Under the pieces are notes generated by a model, which worked only from the letters and a program-made list of their open reading frames with translations, was not told where the DNA came from and did no database searches. Positions 17,730 to 27,147 of a stretch of 64,000 bases of DNA are shown here, piece after piece (position 1 is the stretch's first letter; every line of letters begins with the position of its first letter). Source of the stretch: Moraxellaceae bacterium (GTDB taxonomy: Bacteria > Pseudomonadota > Gammaproteobacteria > Pseudomonadales > Moraxellaceae); NCBI GenBank assembly GCA_003543245.1, contig DPJB01000026.1, forward strand, positions 29,787 to 93,786, in the 5' to 3' direction. The position numbers and the translations under genes were made by a program.

Positions 17730-19085
17730 ATGACCGACACCCGCACTCCTGCTTACAGACCCATCCCTTCCGACATGGGCATACCCTTCATTGGCTATGC
17801 GAAAGAGTTCATGCAGGACCCGATGGTGTTCGCGACCACGCTCGAACGTCGAAACGGCCCCGTCATCCATACCCAGATCATGGGGCAAAAGGCGGTTGTC
17901 CTGCTTGGGCCGGATGCCAACCAGTTCGTGCTGCAGGATCGTGAAGGCAACTTTTCCAGCTTTGGTGGCTGGGACTATTACATTGGCCAGGTATTTCCCG
18001 GGGCGATCATGTCCATGGATGATCCGGACCATCGCTTCCAGCGCCGGATCATGCAGCAGGCCTTCAAGAAGCCAGCCCTGATGGCCTATATCGCAGCCAT
18101 GAATCCGCGGATTGAAGAACGCCTGAGCCACTGGCGACCACGCTCTGACTACAAGATATTCCCCGGCATCAAGAAACTGACCCTTGATCTGGCGACATCA
18201 ATCTTTCTTGGCGAAGAAATCGGTCCCGATGCCGAGCGCATGAACCAGGCATTCATCGAAACCGTTGATGCTGCGCTTGCCTATATCCGCAAGCCTGTTC
18301 CCCCGTTCAACATGTGGAAAGGCATGCGGAGCCGTGCGGTGCTGGAGGACTATTTCTACCGCCTCCTGCCAAAGAAACGAGCCACTGAAACCCCGGATTT
18401 CTTCAGCCAGTTCTGTCATGCAACCGATGAAGATGGTGCCCGCTTCACCGACAAGCAGGTGGTCGATCACATGATATTCCTGCTGATGGCGGCTCATGAC
18501 ACCACGACGAGCACCCTGACCACCATGTTCTATGCCTTGGGCAAACACCCGGAATGGCAGGAGCGGCTGCGCAAGGAAAGCCTGTCTTTCGGCAAACCCC
18601 GGCTGGAATATGAAGATCTGGAAAAAATGGAGTCACTGGGATGGGCAATGAAAGAGGCCTTGCGCCTCTATCCCCCGCTAACGTCAATCCCCCGGCGAGT
18701 TTCCAGGGACTGCAGCTTCAACGGCTACTTTCTCAAGAAAGGTACACTGGTTGGTGTGTACCCCATCCATACCCACCGCATGCCATCGCTATGGACGTGC
18801 CCCGAGACATTCGACCCCCTGCGCTTCAGCCCGGAACGTAACGAGCACAAGCAGCACATGTTCCAGTGGATACCCTTTGGCGGTGGCGCCCACATGTGCC
18901 TGGGCCAGCACTTTGCCGACCTGCAGGTAAAAGCCATCATGCACCAGATACTTCAGCAGTATCGCTGGAGCATTCCCGCCAGCTACACCATGCCCTATCA
19001 GCATGTCCCGATTGCCAAACCAAAGGACGGTCTTCCCGTCAGACTGGAGTACGTGGCAAAAGACCGCCAAGCTACCCCTGCCTGA
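17730..19085 (+). CDS. Cytochrome P450 (second of a tandem pair)
   Basis: 451 residues, paralog of the P450 at 16237. I-helix AAHDTTTSTLTT from 254, EALR at 309-312, heme loop FGGGAHMCLG with Cys at 390. The block from FDPLRFSPERN through HFADLQV is identical in the two proteins over 40 residues, and its DNA differs at only 6 of 120 positions, while flanking parts are much more diverged. Substrate and redox partner are unknown; a Rieske-type protein at 20308 is nearby but on the other strand. Its 3' end overlaps a small convergent gene. Confidence 0.92.
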   Translation: MTDTRTPAYRPIPSDMGIPFIGYAKEFMQDPMVFATTLERRNGPVIHTQIMGQKAVVLLGPDANQFVLQDREGNFSSFGGWDYYIGQVFPGAIMSMDDPDHRFQRRIMQQAFKKPALMAYIAAMNPRIEERLSHWRPRSDYKIFPGIKKLTLDLATSIFLGEEIGPDAERMNQAFIETVDAALAYIRKPVPPFNMWKGMRSRAVLEDYFYRLLPKKRATETPDFFSQFCHATDEDGARFTDKQVVDHMIFLLMAAHDTTTSTLTTMFYALGKHPEWQERLRKESLSFGKPRLEYEDLEKMESLGWAMKEALRLYPPLTSIPRRVSRDCSFNGYFLKKGTLVGVYPIHTHRMPSLWTCPETFDPLRFSPERNEHKQHMFQWIPFGGGAHMCLGQHFADLQVKAIMHQILQQYRWSIPASYTMPYQHVPIAKPKDGLPVRLEYVAKDRQATPA

Positions 19086-19323
19086 GTACCTCACAGCCAA
19101 TGCCTTTCCGCTGGAGTACACGAAGATACTTTACGGCGTCCTCATGATGAAGTCCTGACCTGACCATGCAAGGTGCCCGGGAAAACCTGGAAAGGGCGTC
19201 ATCATGTGAAATGGCAAGCAGCTCGGCAAACGCACGAATGGCCCTGGCATGTGGTATGGGCAAGAGTAATCTTCCTGTTATCCATACCTGATAATCACCC
19301 CGATCACCCGACATCGCCCTCAT
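19072..19323 (-). CDS. Small protein with a conserved N-terminal-type domain of unknown function
   Basis: About 83 residues. The pattern (YQVWITGRLL, then a run of helix-forming residues, then RAPCMVRSGLHHEDAVKYLRVLQRKGIGCEV) matches a short alpha/beta domain that I recall at the N-terminus of several unnamed proteobacterial proteins, with the fixed core V-x-x-G-L-x-x-x-x-A-x-x-Y-x-x-x-L-x-x-x-G-x-x-C-E. Here it stands alone. The start is uncertain among GTG 19332, ATG 19323 and ATG 19314, none with a strong ribosome site. It overlaps the 3' end of the second P450 by 14 bp in convergent orientation. Confidence 0.55.
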   Translation of the reverse strand: MRAMSGDRGDYQVWITGRLLLPIPHARAIRAFAELLAISHDDALSRFSRAPCMVRSGLHHEDAVKYLRVLQRKGIGCEVLRQG

Positions 19324-19601
19324 GACCTGCACCCACGGCTCGCACCAGCTTCAAGAAGCCGGGATACTAGTCAGGCATGACCTTTATGCCCATAAGTAAT
19401 TATGGTGATATGCCTGCTGGGTGCCGGCTGCCACATACCAGGCCCCACCGGTCATGATAAATTTCACAACGAACATTACATTTAGCATCTAATATGTTGT
19501 TTTAAAACATATTTGCTTTAATATTGCTTTGGTCGCCACGAATTCACTGCCCTTGGCAGAGGGTTACATAGTTGGCAGAATCCCGGAATACAATAACCAT
19601 A

Positions 19602-20300
19602 ATGGCCTTCATGACGCGCTCATTTGCACTTGCAAGCCTGCTTCTGCTCACGATGCTTCCCGCGTCCGTGACGGCAGGCAACGTCTACAAGTTCACCGAC
19701 GCTGATGGCAATGTGCTCTTCACCAACGTAGTCAACTCGCGCAAGAAACCATCTGGTGAAGGATTCAAACAGTACACCAAGCTCCAGAAAGTCACCTGGT
19801 TCAAGGACACCAATGTCCACAAGTACGGCAACTGGGGTGACAACGAATTTGCCGTACGCCCCAGCTTCAGCAAGAACCGCAATGCCTTTGATGACATCAT
19901 CAGGCAATCCGCCCTCGCATTGAATGTTGACCACGGCCTTGTCAAAGCCATCATTCACACCGAGTCCGGCTTCAACCCGCGCGCCCGGTCAAAACCCGGC
20001 GCTCAGGGCCTGATGCAACTGATGCCTGCCACCGCCGCCATGTATGACGTCATGGATGCCTACGATCCGGCGGAGAACATCCGGGCCGGCACACGTCATA
20101 TCAAGTACCTGATCAATCGCTACAACAATAATCTGGAGCTGGCACTGGCTGCCTACAACGCTGGCGAAGGCAACGTGAAGAAATATGGCGGCATTCCGCC
20201 CTTTGCTGAAACCCAGGACTATGTAAAGCGGGTCATGAGCCGCTACCGCAACCTTTACGCTGGCACCGCCATCGCCTCGGCCACCCCTGCACGGCGCTGA
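19602..20300 (+). CDS. Periplasmic lytic transglycosylase (SLT domain) with DUF4124-like N-terminus
   Basis: About 232 residues with a signal peptide (FALASLLLLTMLPASVTAG). Next comes a short DUF4124-like strand pair (VYKFTDADGNVLFTN) and then an SLT domain: catalytic Glu in AIIHTESGFNP, GAQGLMQLMPATA, and ALAAYNAGEGNVKKYGG. It cleaves peptidoglycan glycan strands in the periplasm. Start choice is open: TTG at 19572 has AGAGGG 8 nt upstream, whereas ATG 19602 and 19611 lack a clear site but give a normal-length signal. It reads away from the P450s; the 240 bp upstream are A+T-rich and probably hold its promoter. Confidence 0.88.
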   Translation: MAFMTRSFALASLLLLTMLPASVTAGNVYKFTDADGNVLFTNVVNSRKKPSGEGFKQYTKLQKVTWFKDTNVHKYGNWGDNEFAVRPSFSKNRNAFDDIIRQSALALNVDHGLVKAIIHTESGFNPRARSKPGAQGLMQLMPATAAMYDVMDAYDPAENIRAGTRHIKYLINRYNNNLELALAAYNAGEGNVKKYGGIPPFAETQDYVKRVMSRYRNLYAGTAIASATPARR

Positions 20301-20307
20301 TCAACCG

Positions 20308-20628
20308 TCAGTCGGGCAACTCCACACCCACCGCATTACCATCGTAAACAAGCTCATATATTGTCACGCCCGGCTGCGCCGGGTGCTGGATACAGCGGCC
20401 ATCCCTCGCCAGGTCAAACTCCATCGCATGGTATGCACAACGCAACCTCGTCCCTGACATCGTCCCGGTATGCAAGGGAAAGCCCTTGTGAGGGCACATG
20501 TTTCTCAGCAGGTAACGCTGGCCACTCTCCTGGATCAGCAAAAGCTGGATACCCGCAAGCCGGAATACCTGACGATAGCCATCGTGCAAATGCACTAGCT
20601 TTTCCAGGGCATGAAAGGCCATGCTCAT
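20308..20628 (-). CDS. Rieske [2Fe-2S] ferredoxin-like protein
   Basis: 106 residues. Both Rieske cluster motifs are intact: C-P-H at 45-47 (NMCPHKGFPL) and C-A-Y-H at 64-67 (RCAYHAMEFDL). A single small Rieske domain such as this serves as an electron carrier or as a subunit of an oxygenase or reductase. GGAGG 4 nt before ATG 20628 gives a firm start. It is isolated from oxygenase genes; the tandem P450s lie 1.2 kb away, but a partnership is only a guess. Confidence 0.88.
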   Translation of the reverse strand: MSMAFHALEKLVHLHDGYRQVFRLAGIQLLLIQESGQRYLLRNMCPHKGFPLHTGTMSGTRLRCAYHAMEFDLARDGRCIQHPAQPGVTIYELVYDGNAVGVELPD

Positions 20629-20663
20629 GATCCTCCAGAGATACCGTTTACCAGTTTTCAGGC

Positions 20664-20697
20664 AATAAAAAAGGCGGGATTAGCCGCCTTTTTTATT
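20664..20697. terminator. Bidirectional terminator downstream of ppsA
   Basis: AATAAAAAAGGCGG pairs with CCGCCTTTTTTATT around a 6-nt loop; on the minus strand it ends the ppsA transcript, just 14 bp past the stop. Confidence 0.87.
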
Positions 20698-20710
20698 AAC
20701 ACAAAACAGA

Positions 20711-23083
20711 TTACTTGCCGTGGTTTTCCGCAAGGAAAAACCAGGTATCCAGCACGGAATCAGGGTTCAGCGACACCGTGTCGATACCCTCTTCCATCAG
20801 CCACTTGGCCAGATCCGGGTGATCCGAAGGGCCCTGGCCGCAGATACCAATGTACTTGCCCGCTTTCTTGCATGCCTGGATGGCACGCGAGAGCAGGAAC
20901 TTCACCGCCGGATCACGCTCATCAAACAGGTGCGAGACGATACCGGAGTCACGATCCAGCCCCAGCGTCAGCTGTGTCAGGTCGTTGGAGCCGATGGAGA
21001 ACCCATCGAAGTGTTCCAGGAAGTCTTCGGCCAGCAGCGCATTGGTTGGCAGCTCGCACATCATGATGACGCGCAGACCATTGTCACCACGCTTCAAACC
21101 CTTCTCGGCCAGCAGTTCCAGCACACGCTTGGCTTCACCCGTCGTACGCACGAAGGGAATCATCACTTCGACGTTGGTCAGACCCATCTCGTTGCGTACC
21201 TTCTTCAGCGCACGCACTTCCAGATCAAAGCAGTCACGGAAGTTGTCGGAGATGTAGCGGCTGGCGCCACGGAAGCCCAGCATCGGGTTCTCTTCTTCCG
21301 GCTCGTACAGCTTGCCACCGATCAGGTTAGCGTACTCGTTGGACTTGAAGTCCGACATGCGCACGATGACCTTCTTCGGATAGAAAGCAGCGGCCAGAGT
21401 GGCAATGCCTTCCACCAGCTTTTCCACATAGAAGTCGACAGGAGTAGCGTAGCCCGAGCAACGCAGATCCACGGACTGCTTGATGTCGCGCGGCAGGTTA
21501 TCGTAGTTCAGCAGCGCCTTCGGGTGCACACCAATCATGCGATTGATGATGAACTCCAGGCGGGCCAGACCAATGCCTTCGTTCGGCAACTGGGCAAAGT
21601 CAAAAGCGCGATCCGGGTTACCCACGTTCATCATGATCTTGAACGGCAGCTTCGGCATCGAGTCGATAGAGTTCTTCTGGATTTCGAAGTCCAGCAGGTT
21701 TTCGTAGATGAAACCGGTGTCGCCCTCGGCACAGGACACTGTCACTTCCATGCCATCCTTCAGCACTTCGGTGGCATTGCCGCAACCAACAATGGCCGGC
21801 ACACCCAGCTCACGAGCGATGATGGCAGCATGACAGGTACGGCCACCACGATTGGTCACAATGGCGCTGGCACGCTTCATCACCGGTTCCCAATCCGGAT
21901 CGGTCATGTCGGAGACAAGCACGTCACCCGGCTGCACCTTGTCCATTTCCTTGATGGAGTGCACCACCCGCACCACACCCGAACCGATACGCTGGCCGAT
22001 GGAGCGACCTTCGCAGATCACCTTGCCCTTCTGCTTGAGCAGGTAACGCTCCATGGTACCGACATTCTGGCGGCTCTTCACGGTTTCAGGGCGAGCCTGA
22101 ACAATGTAGATCTTGCCGTCATCACCGTCCTTCGCCCACTCGATATCCATCGGTGAACCGTAATGCTTTTCAATGATGAGGGCTTGTTTGGACAGCTCGG
22201 TAATCTCTGCATCGGTGATGGAGAAGCGCACACGCTCGGCCTTGTCCACATCCACAATGACAGTCGACTTGCCAGCACTGAACGCGCTGCCATAAATCAT
22301 TTTCTGGGCCTTGGAGCCCAGATTGCGACGCAGAATGGCCGGACGACCAGCTTCCAGCGTCACCTTGTGTACATAGAATTCATCCGGGTTGACGGCACCC
22401 TGCACCACCATTTCACCCAGACCATAAGAAGATGTAATGAACACGGCATCACGGAAGCCGGATTCGGTATCCAGCGTGAACATCACACCCGATGCGCCCG
22501 TCTCGGAACGCACCATGCGCTGGATACCGGCGGACAGCGCTACCAGCTTGTGCTCGAAGCCCTGGTGTTCACGGTAGGCAATGGCACGGTCATTAAAGAG
22601 GGAAGCAAACACTTCGCGAATGGCGATCAGCACATTGTCGATGCCACGAATGTTCAGGAAGGTTTCCTGCTGGCCGGCAAACGATGCATCCGGCAAGTCT
22701 TCGGCAGTGGCGGAAGAGCGCACCGCCACAGCCATGTTTTCATTGCCATCGGCCATCTTGGCAAAGGCTTCGCGCACTTCCTTTTCAAAGGATGGCAGCA
22801 GCGGGGTATCAATGATCCACTGCCGAATCTGCTTGCCGGCAGCAGCCAGCGCAATCACGTCGTCTACGTTCAGGGTAGCCAGCGTGTCATGGATACGCTT
22901 GTTAAGGCCGGACTGCTCCAGAAAATCGCGATAGGCCTGTGCGGTTGTAGCAAAACCACCGGGTACCGAAACACCGGCATTGGCAAGATTACTGATCATT
23001 TCACCGAGAGAGGCGTTCTTGCCGCCCACAGTCTCGACATCATGCTTGCCAAGTTTTTCAAACCAAATGACTGACGATTCCAA
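20711..23083 (-). CDS. ppsA: Phosphoenolpyruvate synthase
   Basis: 790 residues, full length. PpsA converts pyruvate and ATP to PEP, AMP and phosphate for gluconeogenesis. The N-terminal ATP-grasp region starts [20 protein letters not shown]; the swivelling phosphohistidine domain has [21 protein letters not shown] with the catalytic His after T-C; the C-terminal PEP/pyruvate domain has [17 protein letters not shown] and the reactive Cys in [12 protein letters not shown]. Translation starts with TTG at 23083, preceded by GGGAG at 7 nt; no ATG fits the family N-terminus. It is divergent from its regulator gene ppsR. Confidence 0.97.
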   Translation of the reverse strand: MESSVIWFEKLGKHDVETVGGKNASLGEMISNLANAGVSVPGGFATTAQAYRDFLEQSGLNKRIHDTLATLNVDDVIALAAAGKQIRQWIIDTPLLPSFEKEVREAFAKMADGNENMAVAVRSSATAEDLPDASFAGQQETFLNIRGIDNVLIAIREVFASLFNDRAIAYREHQGFEHKLVALSAGIQRMVRSETGASGVMFTLDTESGFRDAVFITSSYGLGEMVVQGAVNPDEFYVHKVTLEAGRPAILRRNLGSKAQKMIYGSAFSAGKSTVIVDVDKAERVRFSITDAEITELSKQALIIEKHYGSPMDIEWAKDGDDGKIYIVQARPETVKSRQNVGTMERYLLKQKGKVICEGRSIGQRIGSGVVRVVHSIKEMDKVQPGDVLVSDMTDPDWEPVMKRASAIVTNRGGRTCHAAIIARELGVPAIVGCGNATEVLKDGMEVTVSCAEGDTGFIYENLLDFEIQKNSIDSMPKLPFKIMMNVGNPDRAFDFAQLPNEGIGLARLEFIINRMIGVHPKALLNYDNLPRDIKQSVDLRCSGYATPVDFYVEKLVEGIATLAAAFYPKKVIVRMSDFKSNEYANLIGGKLYEPEEENPMLGFRGASRYISDNFRDCFDLEVRALKKVRNEMGLTNVEVMIPFVRTTGEAKRVLELLAEKGLKRGDNGLRVIMMCELPTNALLAEDFLEHFDGFSIGSNDLTQLTLGLDRDSGIVSHLFDERDPAVKFLLSRAIQACKKAGKYIGICGQGPSDHPDLAKWLMEEGIDTVSLNPDSVLDTWFFLAENHGK

Positions 23084-23406
23084 GGCAGGACTCCCTAGCG
23101 GTATCTAAATCTGTGTGAAGGCCGTGGTTGACGACCACAAGCGCCTGATAAGAAAGCAGTTTTTGATATAGACCGCTATTCACGCCAGGCGTTTGGACAT
23201 ACACTCGGGGGCAGCCTCAGGCCCTGTTTACTGCCGTTCGACCCCGGTCCGAGGCCCAGAATTGTACTCAACTCCGGCGTAAAATGCTTGCCGTAAAATG
23301 GCAGAATTTGTCTTCTGAACCAAGACTTTGGCCGTAGAGCCTGCCCGGATTGTTCCCCGTTTGTCCACCCGCCCTGCTGGCGGGTCTGTAACGACAGGAA
23401 GCCCAC
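23084..23406. promoter_or_regulatory. Divergent ppsA/ppsR intergenic region
   Basis: 323 bp hold the promoters for both genes. A hairpin ACCCGCC-loop-GGCGGGT at 23366-23384 lies in the ppsR leader, 22 bp before its ATG. I see no other motif I can name. Confidence 0.45.
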
Positions 23407-24225
23407 ATGAAACGCAGCGTTTTTTTTGTCTCCGACGGTACCGGCATCACGGCCGAAACACTGGGCCGCAGCCTGCTGGCCCAGTTTGACACGGTCCAGT
23501 TTGATGAGTCGGCCATCCCCTATGTGGATACCGAAGACAAGGCCAGAAGCCTGGTTCAACAGATCAACAAGGTGGCAGAAGACGATGGCGTCCGTCCCAT
23601 CATCATTGACACCATCGTCAACCGCCAGGTCCGCGACATCATCGCAACCGCCAATGCCTTCATGATGGACGTATTCGAGACCTATCTGGGCAAGCTGGAA
23701 ACCGAGCTGTGTGCCGCCCCCACCACCGTGGTCGGCAAAACCCACTCCATCATCAACAATGAGGCCTACGGGGTTCGAATTGATGCCGTGCACTTTGCCC
23801 TGGACAACGATGATGGTGCCCGTACACGTCACTATGACAAGGCCGACATCATCCTGACAGGCGTCTCACGCTCGGGTAAAACCCCGACCTCGCTGTACAT
23901 GGCACTTCAGTTTGGCGTACACGTCGGGAACTACCCGCTGACAGAAGATGACTTTGATGACCTGCGACTTCCCGGCGCGCTCAAGGAGCACAAACGCAAG
24001 CTCTTTGGTTTGACCATTGATCCCGAGCGACTGTGCGCCATCCGTCATGAGCGCAAAGCCAATAGCCGTTATGCGTCAATCCAGCAATGCGAGATCGAGA
24101 TCCGGGCTGCAGAAGCGCTGTTCAACAAGGAAGGTATTCCCTATATCAACACGACGCATTTATCGATCGAGGAAATCTCGACAAGGATTCTGGCCCAGGC
24201 AGGAATCAAGCGTCGGCTGGTCTGA
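23407..24225 (+). CDS. ppsR: PEP synthase regulatory kinase/phosphorylase
   Basis: 272 residues of the PSRP (DUF299) family. This bifunctional enzyme inactivates PpsA by ADP-dependent phosphorylation of a Thr next to the catalytic His and reactivates it with phosphate. The start [20 protein letters not shown] is diagnostic and the nucleotide-binding loop GVSRSGKT is at 152-159; [15 protein letters not shown] is near the C-terminus. The divergent pairing with ppsA is the standard arrangement. Confidence 0.96.
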   Translation: MKRSVFFVSDGTGITAETLGRSLLAQFDTVQFDESAIPYVDTEDKARSLVQQINKVAEDDGVRPIIIDTIVNRQVRDIIATANAFMMDVFETYLGKLETELCAAPTTVVGKTHSIINNEAYGVRIDAVHFALDNDDGARTRHYDKADIILTGVSRSGKTPTSLYMALQFGVHVGNYPLTEDDFDDLRLPGALKEHKRKLFGLTIDPERLCAIRHERKANSRYASIQQCEIEIRAAEALFNKEGIPYINTTHLSIEEISTRILAQAGIKRRLV

Positions 24226-24281
24226 GCAGACAGAAAGGACAAACCTGAAACAACAAGCTGACCTGTACTGGCATACGGAAC

Positions 24282-25409
24282 ATGATCAATATTCCATTCA
24301 ATAATCCCCACGTCACAGGCAGAGAGCAGACTTACATCCGCGAAGTGATTGAAAGCGGTAAAACAGCTGCGGGCGGTCGTTTTACCGAACGCTGCGAAAC
24401 CCTGATACGGCAGCATACCGGCGCACCAAATGTATTGCTGACAAACTCATGTACCGCCGCACTTGAAATGGCTGCAATCCTTATCGGCACAGGACCTGAT
24501 GACGAGATCATCATGCCCTCCTTTACCTTCCCGTCCACAGCCAATGCCTTTCTTTTGCGTGGCGCCCGGCCCGTTTTTGTCGACATCCGTCATGACACGC
24601 TCAACATCGACGAGACCTTGATAGAGGCCGCAATTACCCCAAGGACCAAAGCAATTATTGCAGTCCACTACGCAGGCATACCCTGTGAAATGGACACAAT
24701 CATGGCAATCGCAAAAAAGCATGACCTTTATGTAATCGAAGACGCAGCACAGGCATTTCTTTCGACATACAAGGGAAAGTCTGCCGGAACCATGGGTCAT
24801 CTTGGTACATTCTCGTTTCATGCCACAAAAAACATCCATTGCGGCGAAGGCGGCGCCCTCCTGGTGAATCACACCGGATTCCTTAAAATGGCCGAAATAC
24901 TCAGGGAGAAAGGAACCAATCGCAAAGACTTCATGGCCGGAAAAGTTGAAAAGTACACGTGGAGCGGACTTGGCACATCATCTTCAATTGGAGAACTGGC
25001 GGCCGCGTATTTATGCGCACAACTAGAAGATGCAAGAGAAATCACGGCAAAAAGAGCGATGCACTGGAATGCCTATGATGCGATGCTAAAAAGCCAAGGA
25101 ACAAACGGAAAGGTCTCAACGCCCTTCATTCCCGCCGCAGTACAACATAACAGTCATATTTATTATGTGCAGCTCTCATCACACGAGAGAAGAAACGACA
25201 TCATAAAAGCAGGCAAAAGTACCGGCATAGAGTGCACAAGCCACTACGAACCATTGCACCTCTCCCCGGAAGGCATGCTTTTTTCAAGAAAGACATTGCT
25301 CCCGAACAGCACAGCCCTTCCCGGAAGGCTATTAAGGCTCCCATTGTGGCCTGACCTTCCCGAAGCCTGCATCAACACCATGACAGCAATCATAAGCAAC
25401 AGCCAATAG
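24282..25409 (+). CDS. dTDP-4-amino-4,6-dideoxygalactose transaminase, WecE/RffA-like
   Basis: 375 residues of the DegT/DnrJ/EryC1/StrS PLP aminotransferases. IPFNNPHVTGREQTYI at the start, IEDAAQAF near 153 and the PLP Lys K183 in SFHATKN are all seen, and the N-terminus is closest to WecE. The reaction would put an amino group on C4 of a dTDP-4-keto-6-deoxyhexose. No dTDP-glucose synthase or dehydratase gene is in the window. It converges on the WecD-like gene 41 bp downstream. Base composition is more A+T-rich than ppsR just before it. No clear ribosome site is seen. Confidence 0.87.
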   Translation: MINIPFNNPHVTGREQTYIREVIESGKTAAGGRFTERCETLIRQHTGAPNVLLTNSCTAALEMAAILIGTGPDDEIIMPSFTFPSTANAFLLRGARPVFVDIRHDTLNIDETLIEAAITPRTKAIIAVHYAGIPCEMDTIMAIAKKHDLYVIEDAAQAFLSTYKGKSAGTMGHLGTFSFHATKNIHCGEGGALLVNHTGFLKMAEILREKGTNRKDFMAGKVEKYTWSGLGTSSSIGELAAAYLCAQLEDAREITAKRAMHWNAYDAMLKSQGTNGKVSTPFIPAAVQHNSHIYYVQLSSHERRNDIIKAGKSTGIECTSHYEPLHLSPEGMLFSRKTLLPNSTALPGRLLRLPLWPDLPEACINTMTAIISNSQ

Positions 25410-25450
25410 CTCGGTCTACGCCATCGCAGACCACAGAACGGACTAGAAAC

Positions 25451-26413
25451 TTACTGAATGAATCGCCGCATTGCATATGAAGTGGTTGAGCGATTTGGCC
25501 TGACCCCTTCAACCACCCTGACAGCAGACGCATTATTCAACGATACCGTTGTCTCAACCAATCCATGACTGGCAATTGCATCACTGGTTAACCGGTAAAG
25601 CACCGGTGCATAGCCCCCCACCCCCTCAGAAGAGCAGGCATAAAGACTTCCAGTGCGCATCTTTCTATCAATCCCATAACGCGAAAAACTCATTTCCCCG
25701 ATACCGCCACATCCGACAACACGCCCCATCCGTTCAAAAACCACAACATGGGAGCCCGACCCCGAGTCTTTCACCAGATTCAAGAACCACTGTTGATACA
25801 GTGCATCAGAGGCATCCTTTCTCAGAAATCTGTCACGGGTAAACCGTGTCTCGAACTTTGCAGCTGCAATTATCTCTCGAACAACATCAGCGTCTGCATC
25901 CGTATAATTCCTGACTCTGGCAACAGACCTCGAAAACTCCGGATTCGTACCCAGCTTGTTTGTGAAATACGTCCGCTTGAGATCAAGAATTTCAAATCCG
26001 TTCCCGGATAAAGAATTAATAACCTTGTAATTATCAATATCAACATCAATGGAAAAATGACAAGTTCCCGATTTCTCAAATGCATGACGGAGCGATTTAT
26101 CTACAAGCTCTGAAAGCAGATTTTCATCAAAATCGACAGCCGCAAAACAATAAAGTCGCGCCATGGGAACATCAAAATAGCCGGTCTCCCAAACGCTTTT
26201 CACTACCACGCAAAGTGCAATAACCTCACCTGAAGACATAACAAAAAAACCACTGTTTTCATCATTGAACAACAATGAAAAATCAATGGAAGACATTCTT
26301 GATATATCAGCTAACGAGAACCCGGGGTGATACCTGAATCTTGAATAAAACTCCAACCCGGAGCACGAAACCCCTGCAAATGCCGAGCAAACCGGATGGA
26401 TATCATGCAGCAT
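25451..26413 (-). CDS. GNAT-family N-acetyltransferase, WecD-like
   Basis: 320 residues from ATG 26413, which lies 11 bp inside the end of the GT2 gene; a longer reading up to 26533 would cover more of that gene and is unlikely. Two GNAT-like halves are seen. The C-terminal one has the acetyl-CoA region in VVVFERMGRVVGCGGIGE and ends with VETTVSLNNASAVRVVEG, as in WecD, which N-acetylates dTDP-4-amino-4,6-dideoxygalactose. With the WecE-like gene it would make a dTDP-Fuc4NAc-type sugar, though the sequence is too diverged to fix the substrate. Confidence 0.75.
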   Translation of the reverse strand: MLHDIHPVCSAFAGVSCSGLEFYSRFRYHPGFSLADISRMSSIDFSLLFNDENSGFFVMSSGEVIALCVVVKSVWETGYFDVPMARLYCFAAVDFDENLLSELVDKSLRHAFEKSGTCHFSIDVDIDNYKVINSLSGNGFEILDLKRTYFTNKLGTNPEFSRSVARVRNYTDADADVVREIIAAAKFETRFTRDRFLRKDASDALYQQWFLNLVKDSGSGSHVVVFERMGRVVGCGGIGEMSFSRYGIDRKMRTGSLYACSSEGVGGYAPVLYRLTSDAIASHGLVETTVSLNNASAVRVVEGVRPNRSTTSYAMRRFIQ

Positions 26414-27104
26414 GGCGACGCAACCCCAACCTGAATACCAGAAAAGCTGACAGTCCGAGAAGCTGCCTGAACATGAAGCCCGCAAGCCTGAGGTATGAAT
26501 AGGATGACGCTTTTGACATGCCAGAGACCTCAATCTTTACTTCGGCAAAGCGCGCCCCCAATACATATGGAAAATAAACCTTCACCAGGCCAAAGCGCCC
26601 ATCATATCCCAATATCTCAGGCACTATTTCTGCAGACAAAAGCAGCATCGGCGTATTGATGTCATGGACCGAAAGCAAGAAAACCCGCCGGACAATCGTA
26701 TTGTAAAGCCTTGAAATCCAGACTCTGGTGCGAGACACATCGCCACGAGCGACCCTTACACCATAGACAAGTGAGCACCCTGAAATCTGCTTTTCAACAA
26801 AACGGTCAATATCAGCCAGATTCTCGTGCATGTCAGGATCAATCGTCACAATAAGCTCGCCTTTTGCATGAGCCAATGCACGAATACCTGAATCAAGCTG
26901 GCCTTTTACCTCCGGAACAAAAAGCTTGACCAAAACATCCGGCGCCAATTGACCAACTTGCGCAACACCCGACAAGACCCTCAAATCATCAACAACAATC
27001 AACTCAATAGTACAATTACGGGATGCCTGATAGGCTGCAACAGCAAGCACAAATCGCCTTGTTTCATCCCAGGAAGGGCTTGCTGTCGTAATAATCGTGA
27101 TCAC
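26403..27104 (-). CDS. Family 2 glycosyltransferase
   Basis: 233 residues. IELIVVDD at 33-40 and the metal-binding D-P-D at 89-91 (IVTIDPDMHENLADID) mark a GT-A fold GT2, nearest in style to polyprenyl-phosphate sugar transferases. The N-terminus MITIITTASPSWDETRRFV departs from the usual V-x-P-x-Y-N-E, so it may be atypical. The C-terminal LAGFMFRQLLGLSAFLVFRLGL is hydrophobic and may touch the membrane. It overlaps the WecD-like gene and follows the hydroxylase by 43 bp. Confidence 0.82.
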   Translation of the reverse strand: MITIITTASPSWDETRRFVLAVAAYQASRNCTIELIVVDDLRVLSGVAQVGQLAPDVLVKLFVPEVKGQLDSGIRALAHAKGELIVTIDPDMHENLADIDRFVEKQISGCSLVYGVRVARGDVSRTRVWISRLYNTIVRRVFLLSVHDINTPMLLLSAEIVPEILGYDGRFGLVKVYFPYVLGARFAEVKIEVSGMSKASSYSYLRLAGFMFRQLLGLSAFLVFRLGLRRHAA

Positions 27105-27147
27105 AGAAAGTATTTTCGCCCACTACGCTGACAACCGGAAAAGCCTG

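Noticed and set aside
20720..22156. Long plus-strand reading frame (478 codons) opposite ppsA
   Set aside because: It is the mirror of a strongly conserved ppsA, has no domain, and has no ribosome site.
22163..23074. Long plus-strand frame (303 codons) opposite ppsA
   Set aside because: Shadow of ppsA; composition and Gly/His-rich content are typical of antisense frames.
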